From: an uncultured Clostridium sp.
Lineage (GTDB): Bacteria > Bacillota > Clostridia > TANB77 > CAG-508
Length of the DNA stretch: 64,000 nt
Assembly (NCBI GenBank): GCA_947648215.1
Contig: CANSMW010000009.1
Span: 25,097-89,096, forward strand
Reading direction: 5' to 3'
Made by a program: the position numbers and the translations under genes
In this document: piece by piece, positions 27,883 through 37,022 of the stretch
Layout of the letters: each line of letters opens with the position of its first letter
How positions within the stretch are numbered: position 1 is the stretch's first letter
Notes under the pieces: generated by a model
Told to the model about the DNA's origin: nothing
The model's input: the letters and a program-made list of their open reading frames with translations, nothing else
Databases searched by the model: none

Positions 27883-29793
27883 TTATGCCTTGATTTTTTT
27901 CGTTGTTTTTTTTGTTTTTGTACCCCAATTTTCTTCTACAAATTTGTCGAAGGCTTCTAGGTCGGTATCATCCATGTTTTCTCGCATTTCTTTGATGTTA
28001 TGATCTGAAATTTTATTGGTTAATACATATTCTCCATCAATATATTCCATAATATTGACATATTTATATAATTGTCTATCGGTTACTTTTGTGAAGTAAT
28101 GGGTGGCATTGTCAAAAAATTTATCCATTTTTCCTTCTAGAGTCTTTTCTTTTCTGTGGTCAAAGTTATATTCGTTTTTATCTTCTAATGGAATACATTC
28201 GGTTACTCTTTCAATGTATCTTCTTCCTCTAAAGTCTTTTACTAAGTGAATGTCAAAATTTAATACTTGAATAACTTGCTCCTCTGCGGTTCTTTCATCA
28301 TTAAATACGCCAGTTCTTAACATAGAGTTACGAAGTGCTGTTACTAAGTTTGGAAATGTTTTTGCGTGGTGCGTAAATAAGGTAAACTTTGATGCAACTT
28401 GGGCTGCTTGTATCATCCAAGATGCAACAGGGTCTGTTGCGACCTCACCAATGATGTTGACTGAACCGTCAGTCTTCTTTTGTACGTCTAGACCTTCTTG
28501 TCCAGAAATGGTTTCTGTTTCACGGAAGGTTAAGATGTTTCTGGTTGGATAGATTTTTCTTAGGTGTAACTCGAAAGCGGTTTCTTGAACCCTTATATTC
28601 ATGGTTTCGTAAATATTTTCAATCATCCCCATAAGCATGGTAGTTTTACCACAACCTTGTTCTCCGGTAAGAGAGATAATTCTTGCTCCCTTTACAAGGA
28701 ATTTCAATAAATCGATTGCTTGTTCTTTTCCTGGGAACACAATTAGTTGTTCTAAAGTGGCACGTTTTACGTCGAATTTTCTTACGAAAAACGCCCATGT
28801 TTCTGAGAAAGATGGTCTTACTACAACGACACGAGAACCGTCTTTCATTTCATTAATTTTATAACCATTACTATCGGATAATTGTCCTGGGTTATTGTAT
28901 TTATAAATGTTTTGACATACTCTTTTTAATTCGCTTTCGGTTCCAAAAGAAAGGAAAGCTAAGCGAATAGATTTACCTTGGAAGAAAATCCAAATACTAT
29001 CACAAGCACGTGGTACTTTGTTTTCTAATACTTGGTCTAAGTAATCTCCATCGGTTTGTGCAACTTGTGAAAGGAAAGATTCTGGAAGACCAGATACACC
29101 ACCAGATACACCGTCTATGTTCATATCTCTTACTTCATCGATACTACTATATCCTTTATAATGTTGGTAAATTCTTTGTACCACTACATTTAATTTATCT
29201 GCAAAGGATAGTACCAATTGTTCTTTTTCAAAAATATCACTAATTTCTTCTCCTGTAATAACATAGCATGGTTTGGTTTCTCCTGATATGTATTTTAGAG
29301 TTGCTAAGTTATATTTCTTTATTATTTGTGTTAATGCTTCATAACCAAATTCCTTTTTGTACATTAGAATTAAAATATCAAACTTATCTTGATCGGTTAA
29401 TAATGATGGAATATCAAATGGAATGGCTTTTGATATGTTAGTTTCATCAACTCCATATTCTTTCATTAGTAAGTCATAAATTAATTCTTTTACATATTTC
29501 TTATCATTAACATCTCCATAAGTACATCCTTTTAATGCTTTTTTTAATTCATACTTTTTCTTTTTTCTTCTTTTTAATTCTTCTTCCGAAAGACCTATAT
29601 CGTACAAGTTTATCTTGGTAATTTCATCCAATCTTCTTTTTACGAATTCTGTCATTCTTTCCAAGGTATATGTTTTATCATTTTGTTCTATATCTTGTTC
29701 TACTTTTTGCTCTTTCTTTTTTGCAACTGACCTCATAAAAAGCATTCCTGCTCCTAATAGTACAATTACAATTAAGATAACATTTATTAGCAT
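27883..29793 (-). CDS. tadA: TadA/CpaF-family pilus assembly ATPase
   Basis: 636 aa hexameric ATPase of the VirB11/CpaF class. A short N-terminal membrane segment (residues 3-20) is followed by a charged linker and helical region. The Walker A motif is GEQGCGKTTML (about residue 380) and a Walker B-like region includes VNIIGEVATDPVASW with the conserved RGE-to-GE position; the HAKT box reads TLFTHHAKTFPNLVTALRN. The N-terminal membrane anchor is unusual for CpaF. Confidence 0.9.
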   Translation of the reverse strand: MLINVILIVIVLLGAGMLFMRSVAKKKEQKVEQDIEQNDKTYTLERMTEFVKRRLDEITKINLYDIGLSEEELKRRKKKKYELKKALKGCTYGDVNDKKYVKELIYDLLMKEYGVDETNISKAIPFDIPSLLTDQDKFDILILMYKKEFGYEALTQIIKKYNLATLKYISGETKPCYVITGEEISDIFEKEQLVLSFADKLNVVVQRIYQHYKGYSSIDEVRDMNIDGVSGGVSGLPESFLSQVAQTDGDYLDQVLENKVPRACDSIWIFFQGKSIRLAFLSFGTESELKRVCQNIYKYNNPGQLSDSNGYKINEMKDGSRVVVVRPSFSETWAFFVRKFDVKRATLEQLIVFPGKEQAIDLLKFLVKGARIISLTGEQGCGKTTMLMGMIENIYETMNIRVQETAFELHLRKIYPTRNILTFRETETISGQEGLDVQKKTDGSVNIIGEVATDPVASWMIQAAQVASKFTLFTHHAKTFPNLVTALRNSMLRTGVFNDERTAEEQVIQVLNFDIHLVKDFRGRRYIERVTECIPLEDKNEYNFDHRKEKTLEGKMDKFFDNATHYFTKVTDRQLYKYVNIMEYIDGEYVLTNKISDHNIKEMRENMDDTDLEAFDKFVEENWGTKTKKTTKKIKA

Positions 29794-29821
29794 GTAAGGT
29801 CCTCCTCCTTTTTTTCTTAAG

Positions 29822-30673
29822 TTATATTCTCATTTGTAACTCTTGCAATTTGTATACAATTTTTTCTGCTGCCTGTTTTACTTCTTTTACAAAAGTAGCA
29901 TTTCGATCGATTTCATTTACTCTTCGAATTTTCAAAAATAAGTCTGCTACATTTTCTTCACTTGCTGCTTCAAAATATAAGGTATTGTATGGAATCACCG
30001 AAATATTTTTTTTGATACCAGTATATCTTGAGATGTTTTTCACACTATATTTTGAAAAACTATCAAAACGACCAATGTTTAAAATAACTCCTTTTTTATT
30101 AAATGGTATTTCTTGTCCCATTAAATCATTAAAATTGTTAATCATATCTATTCTTTGTTCTACATTAATTACTGTTACATTCGATATTCTTAATATTTCT
30201 TTTACCATTTCATCTTCTCTCTCTTTATCTAAATCCACAAATACTAAATCATAAAATTTACTGGCATTACTAATGATGTCCTTATACTTTTCTTTTATTT
30301 TTAAGTATTCTTCTCTGTTTGGAGTATTTTTTAATTCTTGATATCCATACAAAATTTCTAATCTATTTTTGAAGATAACATGAGTATAGTTTTGTATTGT
30401 TTCTGGAGTCATTCTATTGCTGTATGCCATTTTGGCTAAACCCTCTATTCCGTTATCTACTTCCATACCTGGATTTTTTACCAGTTTTTTTAGCAATGCT
30501 TTGTTTTTGTGTACCGACCCGAAGCACAATTCTAACGTATTATCATTGTATTTAGTTGATATTACTAAAATTTTATAATTATGTTCAATTGCCATGCTAG
30601 TTGCAATTGCTACAAGTGACATTGTTTGCCCTGTTTGCTTTTTAGTACTACTCCAAAATGTTACAATTGGCAT
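29822..30673 (-). CDS. CpaE/ParA-like protein
   Basis: 283 aa. Opens TFWSSTKKQTGQTMSLVAIA, a deviant P-loop of MinD/ParA type (the usual KGGxGKT is SSTKKQTGQT), then VDLDKEREDEMV resembling the Walker B strand. CpaE-like proteins localise Tad machinery. Nucleotide binding is likely but not certain. Confidence 0.7.
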   Translation of the reverse strand: MPIVTFWSSTKKQTGQTMSLVAIATSMAIEHNYKILVISTKYNDNTLELCFGSVHKNKALLKKLVKNPGMEVDNGIEGLAKMAYSNRMTPETIQNYTHVIFKNRLEILYGYQELKNTPNREEYLKIKEKYKDIISNASKFYDLVFVDLDKEREDEMVKEILRISNVTVINVEQRIDMINNFNDLMGQEIPFNKKGVILNIGRFDSFSKYSVKNISRYTGIKKNISVIPYNTLYFEAASEENVADLFLKIRRVNEIDRNATFVKEVKQAAEKIVYKLQELQMRI

Positions 30674-30677
30674 ATAA

Positions 30678-31379
30678 TTACACTTCCTTTTCTAAAATTC
30701 TAAATGCTTTTTTTAGCTCTGGTTCTTGGTTTTTTTCTAAAATATCTGCTGCAATATAATATAATCCATCTCGATATAAACTACTTAATTTTCGTATTCC
30801 AATTTTTTCTACTCTTTGGTTTTCAAAAATAATGTTTTGGTCTCCATTATCAAATGGAATATATACTCGAAATTCTTCATTCCATATAGCCTTTGTTCCT
30901 AGTGAAACATAATTCAGATAATCATCTTCTTCTTTTAAAATATCTTTTGAGTATAAGATTTTAGTTAATTCCACTGGTTCTTTAAAATCATTGACAATCT
31001 CAATTCCTTTCTTTAAGGAATATAAATCGAATGATGTAACAAAATAATTTCTTTTAGCATTTTTCATATCAAATTTTTCAAAATTTTCGTTACTATCAAC
31101 ATCGATGAAACAATAATCATATTCTAATTCTTTGTCTTCTGGAACACATAAATATTTTTTAATTTCCTCAAAATTACAAAAGCCTACCGAAACATCAATT
31201 CCTTCAAACTCTGTTACATATGCTTTTGTTGGATTAATGACTGGTACAATATATTTTGCTTTTTGTGTAACAGTATTATCAATAACAAGAACCTTTTTTC
31301 CTACTGTTACAAGTACTTTCGCTACATATATGATTAAATCTGTTTTATCATAGCTTCCAATAAAACCTATCTTTTCCAT
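30678..31379 (-). CDS. degenerate ParA-like protein of Tad-like operon
   Basis: 233 aa. Has the order of a MinD/ParA fold (MEKIGFIGSYDKTDLIIYVA, VLVIDNTVTQKAK, DYCFIDVDSNEN) but no canonical P-loop lysines. It sits 4 nt upstream of a second ParA-like gene, so the two may form a heterodimer. Function inferred from context. Confidence 0.6.
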   Translation of the reverse strand: MEKIGFIGSYDKTDLIIYVAKVLVTVGKKVLVIDNTVTQKAKYIVPVINPTKAYVTEFEGIDVSVGFCNFEEIKKYLCVPEDKELEYDYCFIDVDSNENFEKFDMKNAKRNYFVTSFDLYSLKKGIEIVNDFKEPVELTKILYSKDILKEEDDYLNYVSLGTKAIWNEEFRVYIPFDNGDQNIIFENQRVEKIGIRKLSSLYRDGLYYIAADILEKNQEPELKKAFRILEKEV

Positions 31380-31500
31380 GTCTTACTTATCATTCCTTGT
31401 AAAGTATATTTAGGTTTTTTTATGGGATCTACCTATAAACCCTGTGCTTATTGTTTTTCAAAATAAAATCGTAAACTTTATCTTTTTAACAATTTTCTTG

Positions 31501-32391
31501 TTATATTCCCGCATCAAGAGAATCCATATATTCTTTTCTTGCTTCTTTTGATCTTGTAATTTCTTGTTCCATATTGCTTTCTAAGTTTGTTCTTGCCTCT
31601 TCTCCTACTGCATTTATTTGTGAATTAATGTCTTGTTCTCTTCTTACCATTAAGCTAGAATATCTTGCTGCTAATTCTTGTCTTGCCTCTGCTACAATGT
31701 TTGGATCCGAATTCATTAAATTGATTACTTCTGCTCTTGGAACAAAAGTTGGTATTGCATTTGCTTGAATTCCTGGTTCTACATAAGTGGTTGCGTATAA
31801 TTTAGAACCTGGCATCATATAGGCTTCTACAATTGCATTGCTCATAACTAAACTTTCTTGCTCGTACATATCAATCCAAATAGTATCTTCTGTAATTTGT
31901 TTGATACGTTTTTTAGATACAACAATATAGTCTTGTCCATTTGGTAATGTTAAGCGAATATCAATATAGTTACCTTCTTCTAAATACTGTGGTAATACAA
32001 TCATATTATATTGTTGTTCTCTTAAATCTGCGGTTACTTTTGCATCGGATTCTTGTATCAACGCTTTTGATAAAACAAGTCCTTTTGTTAAATCTAATTT
32101 TGCAATGGTATTTTCAGTAATATCCTCGCGTTTAACGTAATCTGTTGGAATAACATCTTTTATCGCACTTATTTCTAAAAGATCTTCCGAAGTTATTTTT
32201 TCTCCTGATTTTATATCATTTTTTAAAACATACGCTTTTTTTGTATTTGCCTGTGCCGTATCTATCTGCTTTTTATAATTAGTTGCTTGCATAAAGAAAA
32301 ATGCAATTCCTACACATCCTATTAGTAGCCCTACGATAATTCCTACTAACATTGAATTTCTTGCTTTTTTTTGCATTGGATTTGTTGCCAT
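31501..32391 (-). CDS. CpaB/RcpC-like SAF-domain protein
   Basis: 296 aa; N-terminal membrane segment (residues 13-32) and a SAF domain (about 48-110: VLKNDIKSGEKITSEDLLE...GLVLSKALI) typical of CpaB/RcpC, which caps the Tad secretion channel. A C-terminal charged helical region (RREQDINSQINAVGEEARTN) is present. First gene of the operon; preceded by GGAGG. Confidence 0.8.
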   Translation of the reverse strand: MATNPMQKKARNSMLVGIIVGLLIGCVGIAFFFMQATNYKKQIDTAQANTKKAYVLKNDIKSGEKITSEDLLEISAIKDVIPTDYVKREDITENTIAKLDLTKGLVLSKALIQESDAKVTADLREQQYNMIVLPQYLEEGNYIDIRLTLPNGQDYIVVSKKRIKQITEDTIWIDMYEQESLVMSNAIVEAYMMPGSKLYATTYVEPGIQANAIPTFVPRAEVINLMNSDPNIVAEARQELAARYSSLMVRREQDINSQINAVGEEARTNLESNMEQEITRSKEARKEYMDSLDAGI

Positions 32392-32574
32392 TTTAAATTC
32401 CTCCTTACATGGTTATGACAAAATAACACTATTTCTTTTATTTTATAACAATTTACAAGGAAGTACAACACCTTTAGCCAGTTGTCATGTAAAAATAATC
32501 CCCTTGTAATATTTTCGTAATATTCCTTTTTCACACATCCGTAACTACTTTTTTAAATTTTTTCTATAGCATCT

Positions 32575-33454
32575 TTATGGTACTGTTATATATTTACATA
32601 TTGCTTCTGCTACTCCATCGTGGTCATTATCTTTTACAATAACATTTCCTATTTGATTAGCAGAGAGCATGGAATTCCCCATAGCAATTCCTAAGCCTGC
32701 TTTTTCTACCATTTCTTTATCATTTGCATTATCCCCAATTGCTACCACTTCTTCTGGTTTTATCTTTAGCTTTTGAATTAAATATTCAATGGCAGACCAT
32801 TTATTGGTGTTCTTTTTTGCAATTTCCGTATAGTAATATTCTACTGGAATTTCTTCGGTACCATCTTTTATGATTTTTCTTGACATATGCTCTACTTCCA
32901 AAACATCAATTTTGGATATTAATTTTAATATTTTTATAATACTATCAAAAATGATTTTATCATTATCACAAATGGTCATTTTTAAAATTGGTAGATCTTC
33001 TTTTTCCTGAATATATTCGTAAAGATGTGGTATTATATTAATGTTTGTTCTTTTTTCCATTGGTTTTTTACTATTTTCTTTATCGTAAAAAAGAGTATTA
33101 TAATTTAACGATTTTGTTAATACTTCGTTCATGGTGTACAAATTATAATAAATGCTATTTTCTTCACAAATTTTCATAATATTTAATACTTTTTCTTTTT
33201 CCATAAACGCATCGTATAAAACTTCTTCGTTTTGCAAATCATAAATTAAAGTGCCATTGCCACAAATTGTATAACGATTTGCACAAATTTCATTCGCAAT
33301 ACTTTTTACCGCTTGTGGCATTCTTCCGAGAAGCAATTACAACATAAATACCTTGGTTTATCGCTTTTTTTATTGCCTCTTTGTTTTTAGGACTTATTTC
33401 ACCATAAGAATTTAGCAAAGTTCCATCTAAATCAATGGCAATTAATTTGTACAT
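32575..33454 (-). CDS. HAD superfamily Cof-type phosphatase, CGG +1 shift
   Basis: 292 aa after repair, the usual Cof-type length. N-terminal motif I IAIDLDGTLLNSYG (catalytic Asp pair) and C-terminal VVAIGDNANDKEMVEKAGLG (motif IV). The two ends lie in different frames: codon 43 is CGG (33328..33326) and TCT-C-GGA-AGA restores IASGRMPQAVKS, where SGR is the family's motif II serine region. In frame zero a stop follows 11 codons later. A TTG at 33336 would give a protein lacking the catalytic Asp, so it is not the start. Confidence 0.9.
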
Positions 33455-33655
33455 GCTTTTCCCCTTCTTTCGTAGTTTTTCAATTTATTATACAAAAAAA
33501 AATCAAACTTTACAAGAAAAAACACAATATTTTCACACATTTTACATATGAAATAATTTCCAGTTTATTTTTGTATTTATTGCACATTCTATATATCGAA
33601 GAAGCAAGAATGTTTTTTCAAAAATGTAAAATATTTTGCAGGAGGTGAAATAACG

Positions 33656-33862
33656 ATGGCATCAAACAATAGTAATATAAAAGCTGTTCCAGAAGCTATG
33701 AACGCTTTAGAAAAATTCAAATATGAAGTAGCTAGCGAAGTAGGTGTTACTTTAAAAGATGGTTACAACGGAAACATTTCAGCTAAAGACGCTGGAAAAA
33801 TCGGTGGTAACATGGTAAGAAAAATGATTCAACAAGCTGAAAACAATATGATTGGTAGATAG
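33656..33862 (+). CDS. alpha/beta-type small acid-soluble spore protein
   Basis: 68 aa, with the conserved EAMNALEKFKYEVASEVG and GGNMVRKMIQQAE helices. Coats spore DNA and is expected under sigma-G control. GCAGGAGGTGA precedes the ATG. Presence supports endospore formation. Confidence 0.95.
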   Translation: MASNNSNIKAVPEAMNALEKFKYEVASEVGVTLKDGYNGNISAKDAGKIGGNMVRKMIQQAENNMIGR

Positions 33863-33931
33863 TTTTTATTAAACTAGATTATCATAAATGAAGGTAGGAA
33901 TGTATTTTTTGTTTTTTTACGTAGTAATACA

Positions 33932-33963
33932 TAAAAAGGCAGGAAATGTATTCCTGCCTTTTT
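33932..33963 (+). terminator. SASP gene terminator
   Basis: AAAAAGGCAGGAA ATGTA TTCCTGCCTTTTT: 13-bp stem with T tract. Confidence 0.85.
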
Positions 33964-34025
33964 AATAATTTTGTGCATTATACTGTACAAAATTATCTTT
34001 TTGCAATTTTGTTTATTTTAGAATT

Positions 34026-34556
34026 CTATTCTGGTTCTACAATACCATAATTTTTTGAATTTTTTAGTTTAAATACAACATTTACTTTATTTGTATCAAT
34101 ATTAATGAACGTATAGAAAATGTCTTGTGGTTTTTCTTGTAGTTTTAAAATAGCATCTTCTACTGCCATTGGTTTTGCTTCGTAGTAAATGGTTTTTATA
34201 ATTTCTTCTTCTACTTCGTGTTTGTCATTCATGTATAGAATTTCTTTTTGTTTGATGGAATCTTCTTTATTCATTTTATCTTTTTTGGTTTTGGTTTTTC
34301 TAATTTGTCCTTCTAAAATGTCGATATCTTTGTCTATGGCTGCATATAGATCTTTATGCGACGTTACCGCTTTATAGGTATCTCCATTGGCTAATAGTAA
34401 TAGTTCTGCAATTTGTTCGTTTTTTTCGCATTTGATGGTTGCTGTTACTTCCATATCCTCTCCAAAATATTTTACAAGTCTTTCTACTTTTTTTGTCACA
34501 TAGTCTTTTATGGCTTCTGTTGCGGTTAAATCTTTTCCTGTTATTTTGATATTCAT
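34026..34556 (-). CDS. hpf: long-form ribosome hibernation promoting factor
   Basis: 176 aa: N-terminal HPF/RaiA domain (NIKITGKDLTATEAIKDYVTKKV, about 1-105) and C-terminal dimerisation domain (about 120-176). Long HPF drives 100S ribosome formation in Firmicutes. ATG follows AAAGGAAGAG. Confidence 0.95.
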   Translation of the reverse strand: MNIKITGKDLTATEAIKDYVTKKVERLVKYFGEDMEVTATIKCEKNEQIAELLLLANGDTYKAVTSHKDLYAAIDKDIDILEGQIRKTKTKKDKMNKEDSIKQKEILYMNDKHEVEEEIIKTIYYEAKPMAVEDAILKLQEKPQDIFYTFINIDTNKVNVVFKLKNSKNYGIVEPE

Positions 34557-34660
34557 AACAATCTCTTCCTTTCTTTATTTCGTATGTTCTTTTGTTTATG
34601 GTTTGATTATATACTACATTTTTAATTTTTGCAACAGGTTTTCAATTGATTTTAAAAAGG

Positions 34661-34686
34661 GCGAACACAAGGCTCGCCACTACAAG
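34661..34686. repeat. short CCCCTACA-type hairpin repeat, copy 6
   Basis: GGGCGAACACAAGGCTCGCCACTACA; GGGCGA/TCGCC stem, overlapping the end of recO. Confidence 0.55.
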
Positions 34687-35410
34687 AATTCTTCTAATTT
34701 GTAGTCTTTTTCTAGTTTTTCGTTTAAATAGATTTTTGCTATCAGTTCCAATTCTTTTATGCAATTTTCACTGATTTGGAAAGAGAATAGTTTTTTGGGT
34801 GGTGCTAGTACAATATAGGAAATAGCATCTTTGGTGGCTCCGTGATATTTGCATGACACTTTTATCGAATTTTGCGTGGATGCCACATTTTAATCCACTA
34901 TCTCGAAAGCTAAAGTATAGTAAATCTTCCTTACTACCGGCATTCTTTGCAAGAAGAAATATGTGGTGTAAATCCTAAAATGCATAAAAGCCTTATTTTA
35001 AAAATTGCTAATACAAAATCCATATTTTTATCGGTTTCAGATAAGGTATAGAGTGTGTTTAAATATAATTGCAAAATTTTGTAGCTATTTTCATTTTCAT
35101 TGGTTACATCACAAATGATTTTGGTAATATGGCTTGCATATTTCAATTTATCAAAATCGGTTCTTAAATGGTAAAACATTTCGATGGTTTCACAAGAATT
35201 TATGTGATAAGTGCTTGCTCCTTGATATAGCATATATTCTCCAAAGCATAAAAACTGGCTACCAGCAAGAAGTGCACTTTTTGCTCTTCTTGCTCCTTTG
35301 GCAGCACAGCTTATTTTTCCAAGACCCGGTGTTAACATCGTTAACATCTTGTCATAGTCTCCCATATTACTTTCTCGTATTACAATTCCATTTGTTTTGA
35401 ATGTTCCCAT
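34680..35410 (-). CDS. recO: DNA repair protein RecO, two CGG +1 shifts
   Basis: 242 aa after two repairs (family about 240-255). OB-fold N-terminus (FKTNGIVIRESNMGDYDKMLTM), GARRAKS motif, helical domain and a zinc-type CKECGS...CG region. RecO helps load RecA at gaps. First site: codon 158, TGC CGG TAG (34939..34937) is an immediate stop; TGC-C-GGT-AGT gives CGSKEDL, the standard RecO zinc motif. Second: codon 190, TCA CGG AGC (34842..34840); skipping C yields SGATKDAISYIV through to the stop at 34680. Both must be used for a full protein. Starts inside yqzL; MVKKK at 35425 is an alternative start. Confidence 0.92.
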
Positions 35411-35531
35411 TTTTTTCTTCACCATTTACATTATCTATGTTTTTTTCCATGTTTTCTACTTCAACTAATTCTAGGAATGTATTGATGTCACCTGTATTTT
35501 TAAATGTGTTCCATGCAATTTGTTTGATCAC
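35367..35531 (-). CDS. yqzL: YqzL-like small protein
   Basis: 54 aa from GTG at 35531, 9 nt after AAAGGAG. IKQIAWNTFKNTGDINTFLELVEVE matches the YqzL pattern (W-N-x-F-x-x-TG-x-x-x-T-Y/F). It lies between era and recO exactly as in Bacillus, and its 3' end overlaps the recO start by about 44 nt. Function unknown. Confidence 0.8.
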   Translation of the reverse strand: MIKQIAWNTFKNTGDINTFLELVEVENMEKNIDNVNGEEKNGNIQNKWNCNTRK

Positions 35532-35616
35532 ACCTATCATCTCCTTTTTTTGTTTTTATCTTTTGTATTTTTGAAAATTTTATTCATTAACTTATTTCTA
35601 AAGAATTGTTAATTTT

Positions 35617-35671
35617 TTAAGAACCCACAGTCAGCTTCGCTGACAGCCTCCTTAAGTAAAGGGGCCTTTTT
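35617..35671 (+). repeat. GAACCCCCAGTC-type intergenic repeat, copy 1
   Basis: About 55 bp: AAGAACCC, a GTCAGC/GCTGAC stem, then CCTCCTTAAGTAAAGGGGCC and a T tract that resembles a terminator. Related copies at 36801, 36968 (inverted) and 39432. Confidence 0.65.
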
Positions 35672-35744
35672 ATAGTCATTTCTTCGAAGAATTACCCCAT
35701 TTAAGTGCTATTTGCATTTGAATACTTATGCTTTTTTCATTTTC

Positions 35745-36647
35745 TTAATTAAATTTAAAATTTTTCACGATGTTTTCTTTGTTTTGCCAGTCTTCACTTA
35801 CTTTTACCCATGTTTTTAAGTTGACTTTTGTTTCTAGTATTTTTTCTAAATCTTGTCTTGCATAGGTTCCAATTCGTTTTAACATGTTTCCGTTTTTTCC
35901 AATAATAATCCCTTTATGTGAATTTCGTAAACAGTAAATCGTTGCTTCTATATCATATAGTTCTTCTTTGTTTTTGGTACTTCTTAAATTCATTTTTTCC
36001 ACTTCAACATATAGCCCATGTGGTACTTCATCATCTAATAATTTTAACGCTTTTTCACGAATGACTTCTTCTACTAGTTGTCTCATAGTTTGGTCTGTAT
36101 ATTCGTCTATATCATAATAAGCAGGTCCTGGTTTTAATAATTTCTCTATTTCAATTAATACATCTTCTGTTTTATCTTTCTTTATAGCAGAAATTGGTAT
36201 AACTGCTTGAAAATCATATTCCTTGCGGTAGGTTTCAATTAGATTTAATAGCGTTTCTCTTTTTACTAAATCTATTTTATTGATTATTAGAATGGTTTTG
36301 TTTCCCGCTTCTTTTATTTTTTCTAGAATAATTCTGTCACCTTTTCCAATATCTTCACTGGTAGCTTCTATTAGAAATAATACCACATCTACATCTCCCA
36401 CACTACCAAAAGCGGTTTCAATCATGGTATTTCCTAATTTCGTTTTTGGCTTATGAATTCCCGGGGTGTCTATAAAAATAATTTGCGAATGCTCCCTATT
36501 CACAATGGCACGAATTGCCGTTCTTGTGGTTTGTGGTTTATTGGTCATGATTGCTACTTTTTCTCCCACTAACGAATTAATGAGTGTTGATTTTCCAACA
36601 TTAGTCCTTCCTATAATGGCTACAAAACCAGATTTAAATTCTTCCAT
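35745..36647 (-). CDS. era: GTPase Era
   Basis: 300 aa. G1 GRTNVGKST (residue 13), G2 region QTTRTAIRAI, G3 DTPGIHKPK, G4 NKID, G5 SAIKKD, followed by the C-terminal KH domain (GIIIGKNGNMLKRIG). Acts in 16S rRNA maturation. No in-frame CGG although several out-of-frame ones occur. Confidence 0.98.
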   Translation of the reverse strand: MEEFKSGFVAIIGRTNVGKSTLINSLVGEKVAIMTNKPQTTRTAIRAIVNREHSQIIFIDTPGIHKPKTKLGNTMIETAFGSVGDVDVVLFLIEATSEDIGKGDRIILEKIKEAGNKTILIINKIDLVKRETLLNLIETYRKEYDFQAVIPISAIKKDKTEDVLIEIEKLLKPGPAYYDIDEYTDQTMRQLVEEVIREKALKLLDDEVPHGLYVEVEKMNLRSTKNKEELYDIEATIYCLRNSHKGIIIGKNGNMLKRIGTYARQDLEKILETKVNLKTWVKVSEDWQNKENIVKNFKFN

Positions 36648-36800
36648 TTGTTTCTTCCTTTACTTTGTATAAATGTTGTTTATTTTTAGCAATGCTCTTT
36701 TTTATTATAACTATTTTAATTTGCTAAATTTGTCTTGATTAGTCGATAATTTTTATATTTTTTTCTTCCTTTTTTACTTGACAAATCTGTTTTCTTTCGT

Positions 36801-36855
36801 TAAGAACCCCCAGTCACGCTCCCGCGTGCCAGCCCCCTTGTTAAAGGGGCTTTCT
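36801..36855 (+). repeat. GAACCCCCAGTC-type intergenic repeat, copy 2
   Basis: AAGAACCCCCAGTC, CACGC/GCGTG stem, AGCCCCCTTGTTAAAGGGGC and TTTC. Forms an inverted pair with copy 3 about 110 bp away; the DNA between them (36856-36967) has no gene. Confidence 0.7.
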
Positions 36856-36967
36856 TGCAACACTTCGTAAGGTTAGCTAATTTCTTGCTATCAATAAACT
36901 ATAATCTTTTTACTATTATTTCATATTTTTGTACTTGCTTATTGCACAAAAACTTCGAAGACCTACA

Positions 36968-37017
36968 AGAAAGCCCCTTTAACAAGGGGGCTGGCGCGGA
37001 GCGACTGGGGGTTCTTC
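36968..37017 (-). repeat. GAACCCCCAGTC-type intergenic repeat, copy 3 (inverted)
   Basis: Reverse orientation of copy 2, ending 6 bp before the stop of the DUF3048 gene; it supplies an AAGGGGC/GCCCCTT hairpin. Confidence 0.7.
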
Positions 37018-37022
37018 CATTC

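Noticed and set aside
33325..33336. TTG start for a shorter HAD phosphatase
   Set aside because: Would remove the DLDGT nucleophile motif, which is present upstream with a good ribosome binding site in the frame joined by the CGG shift.
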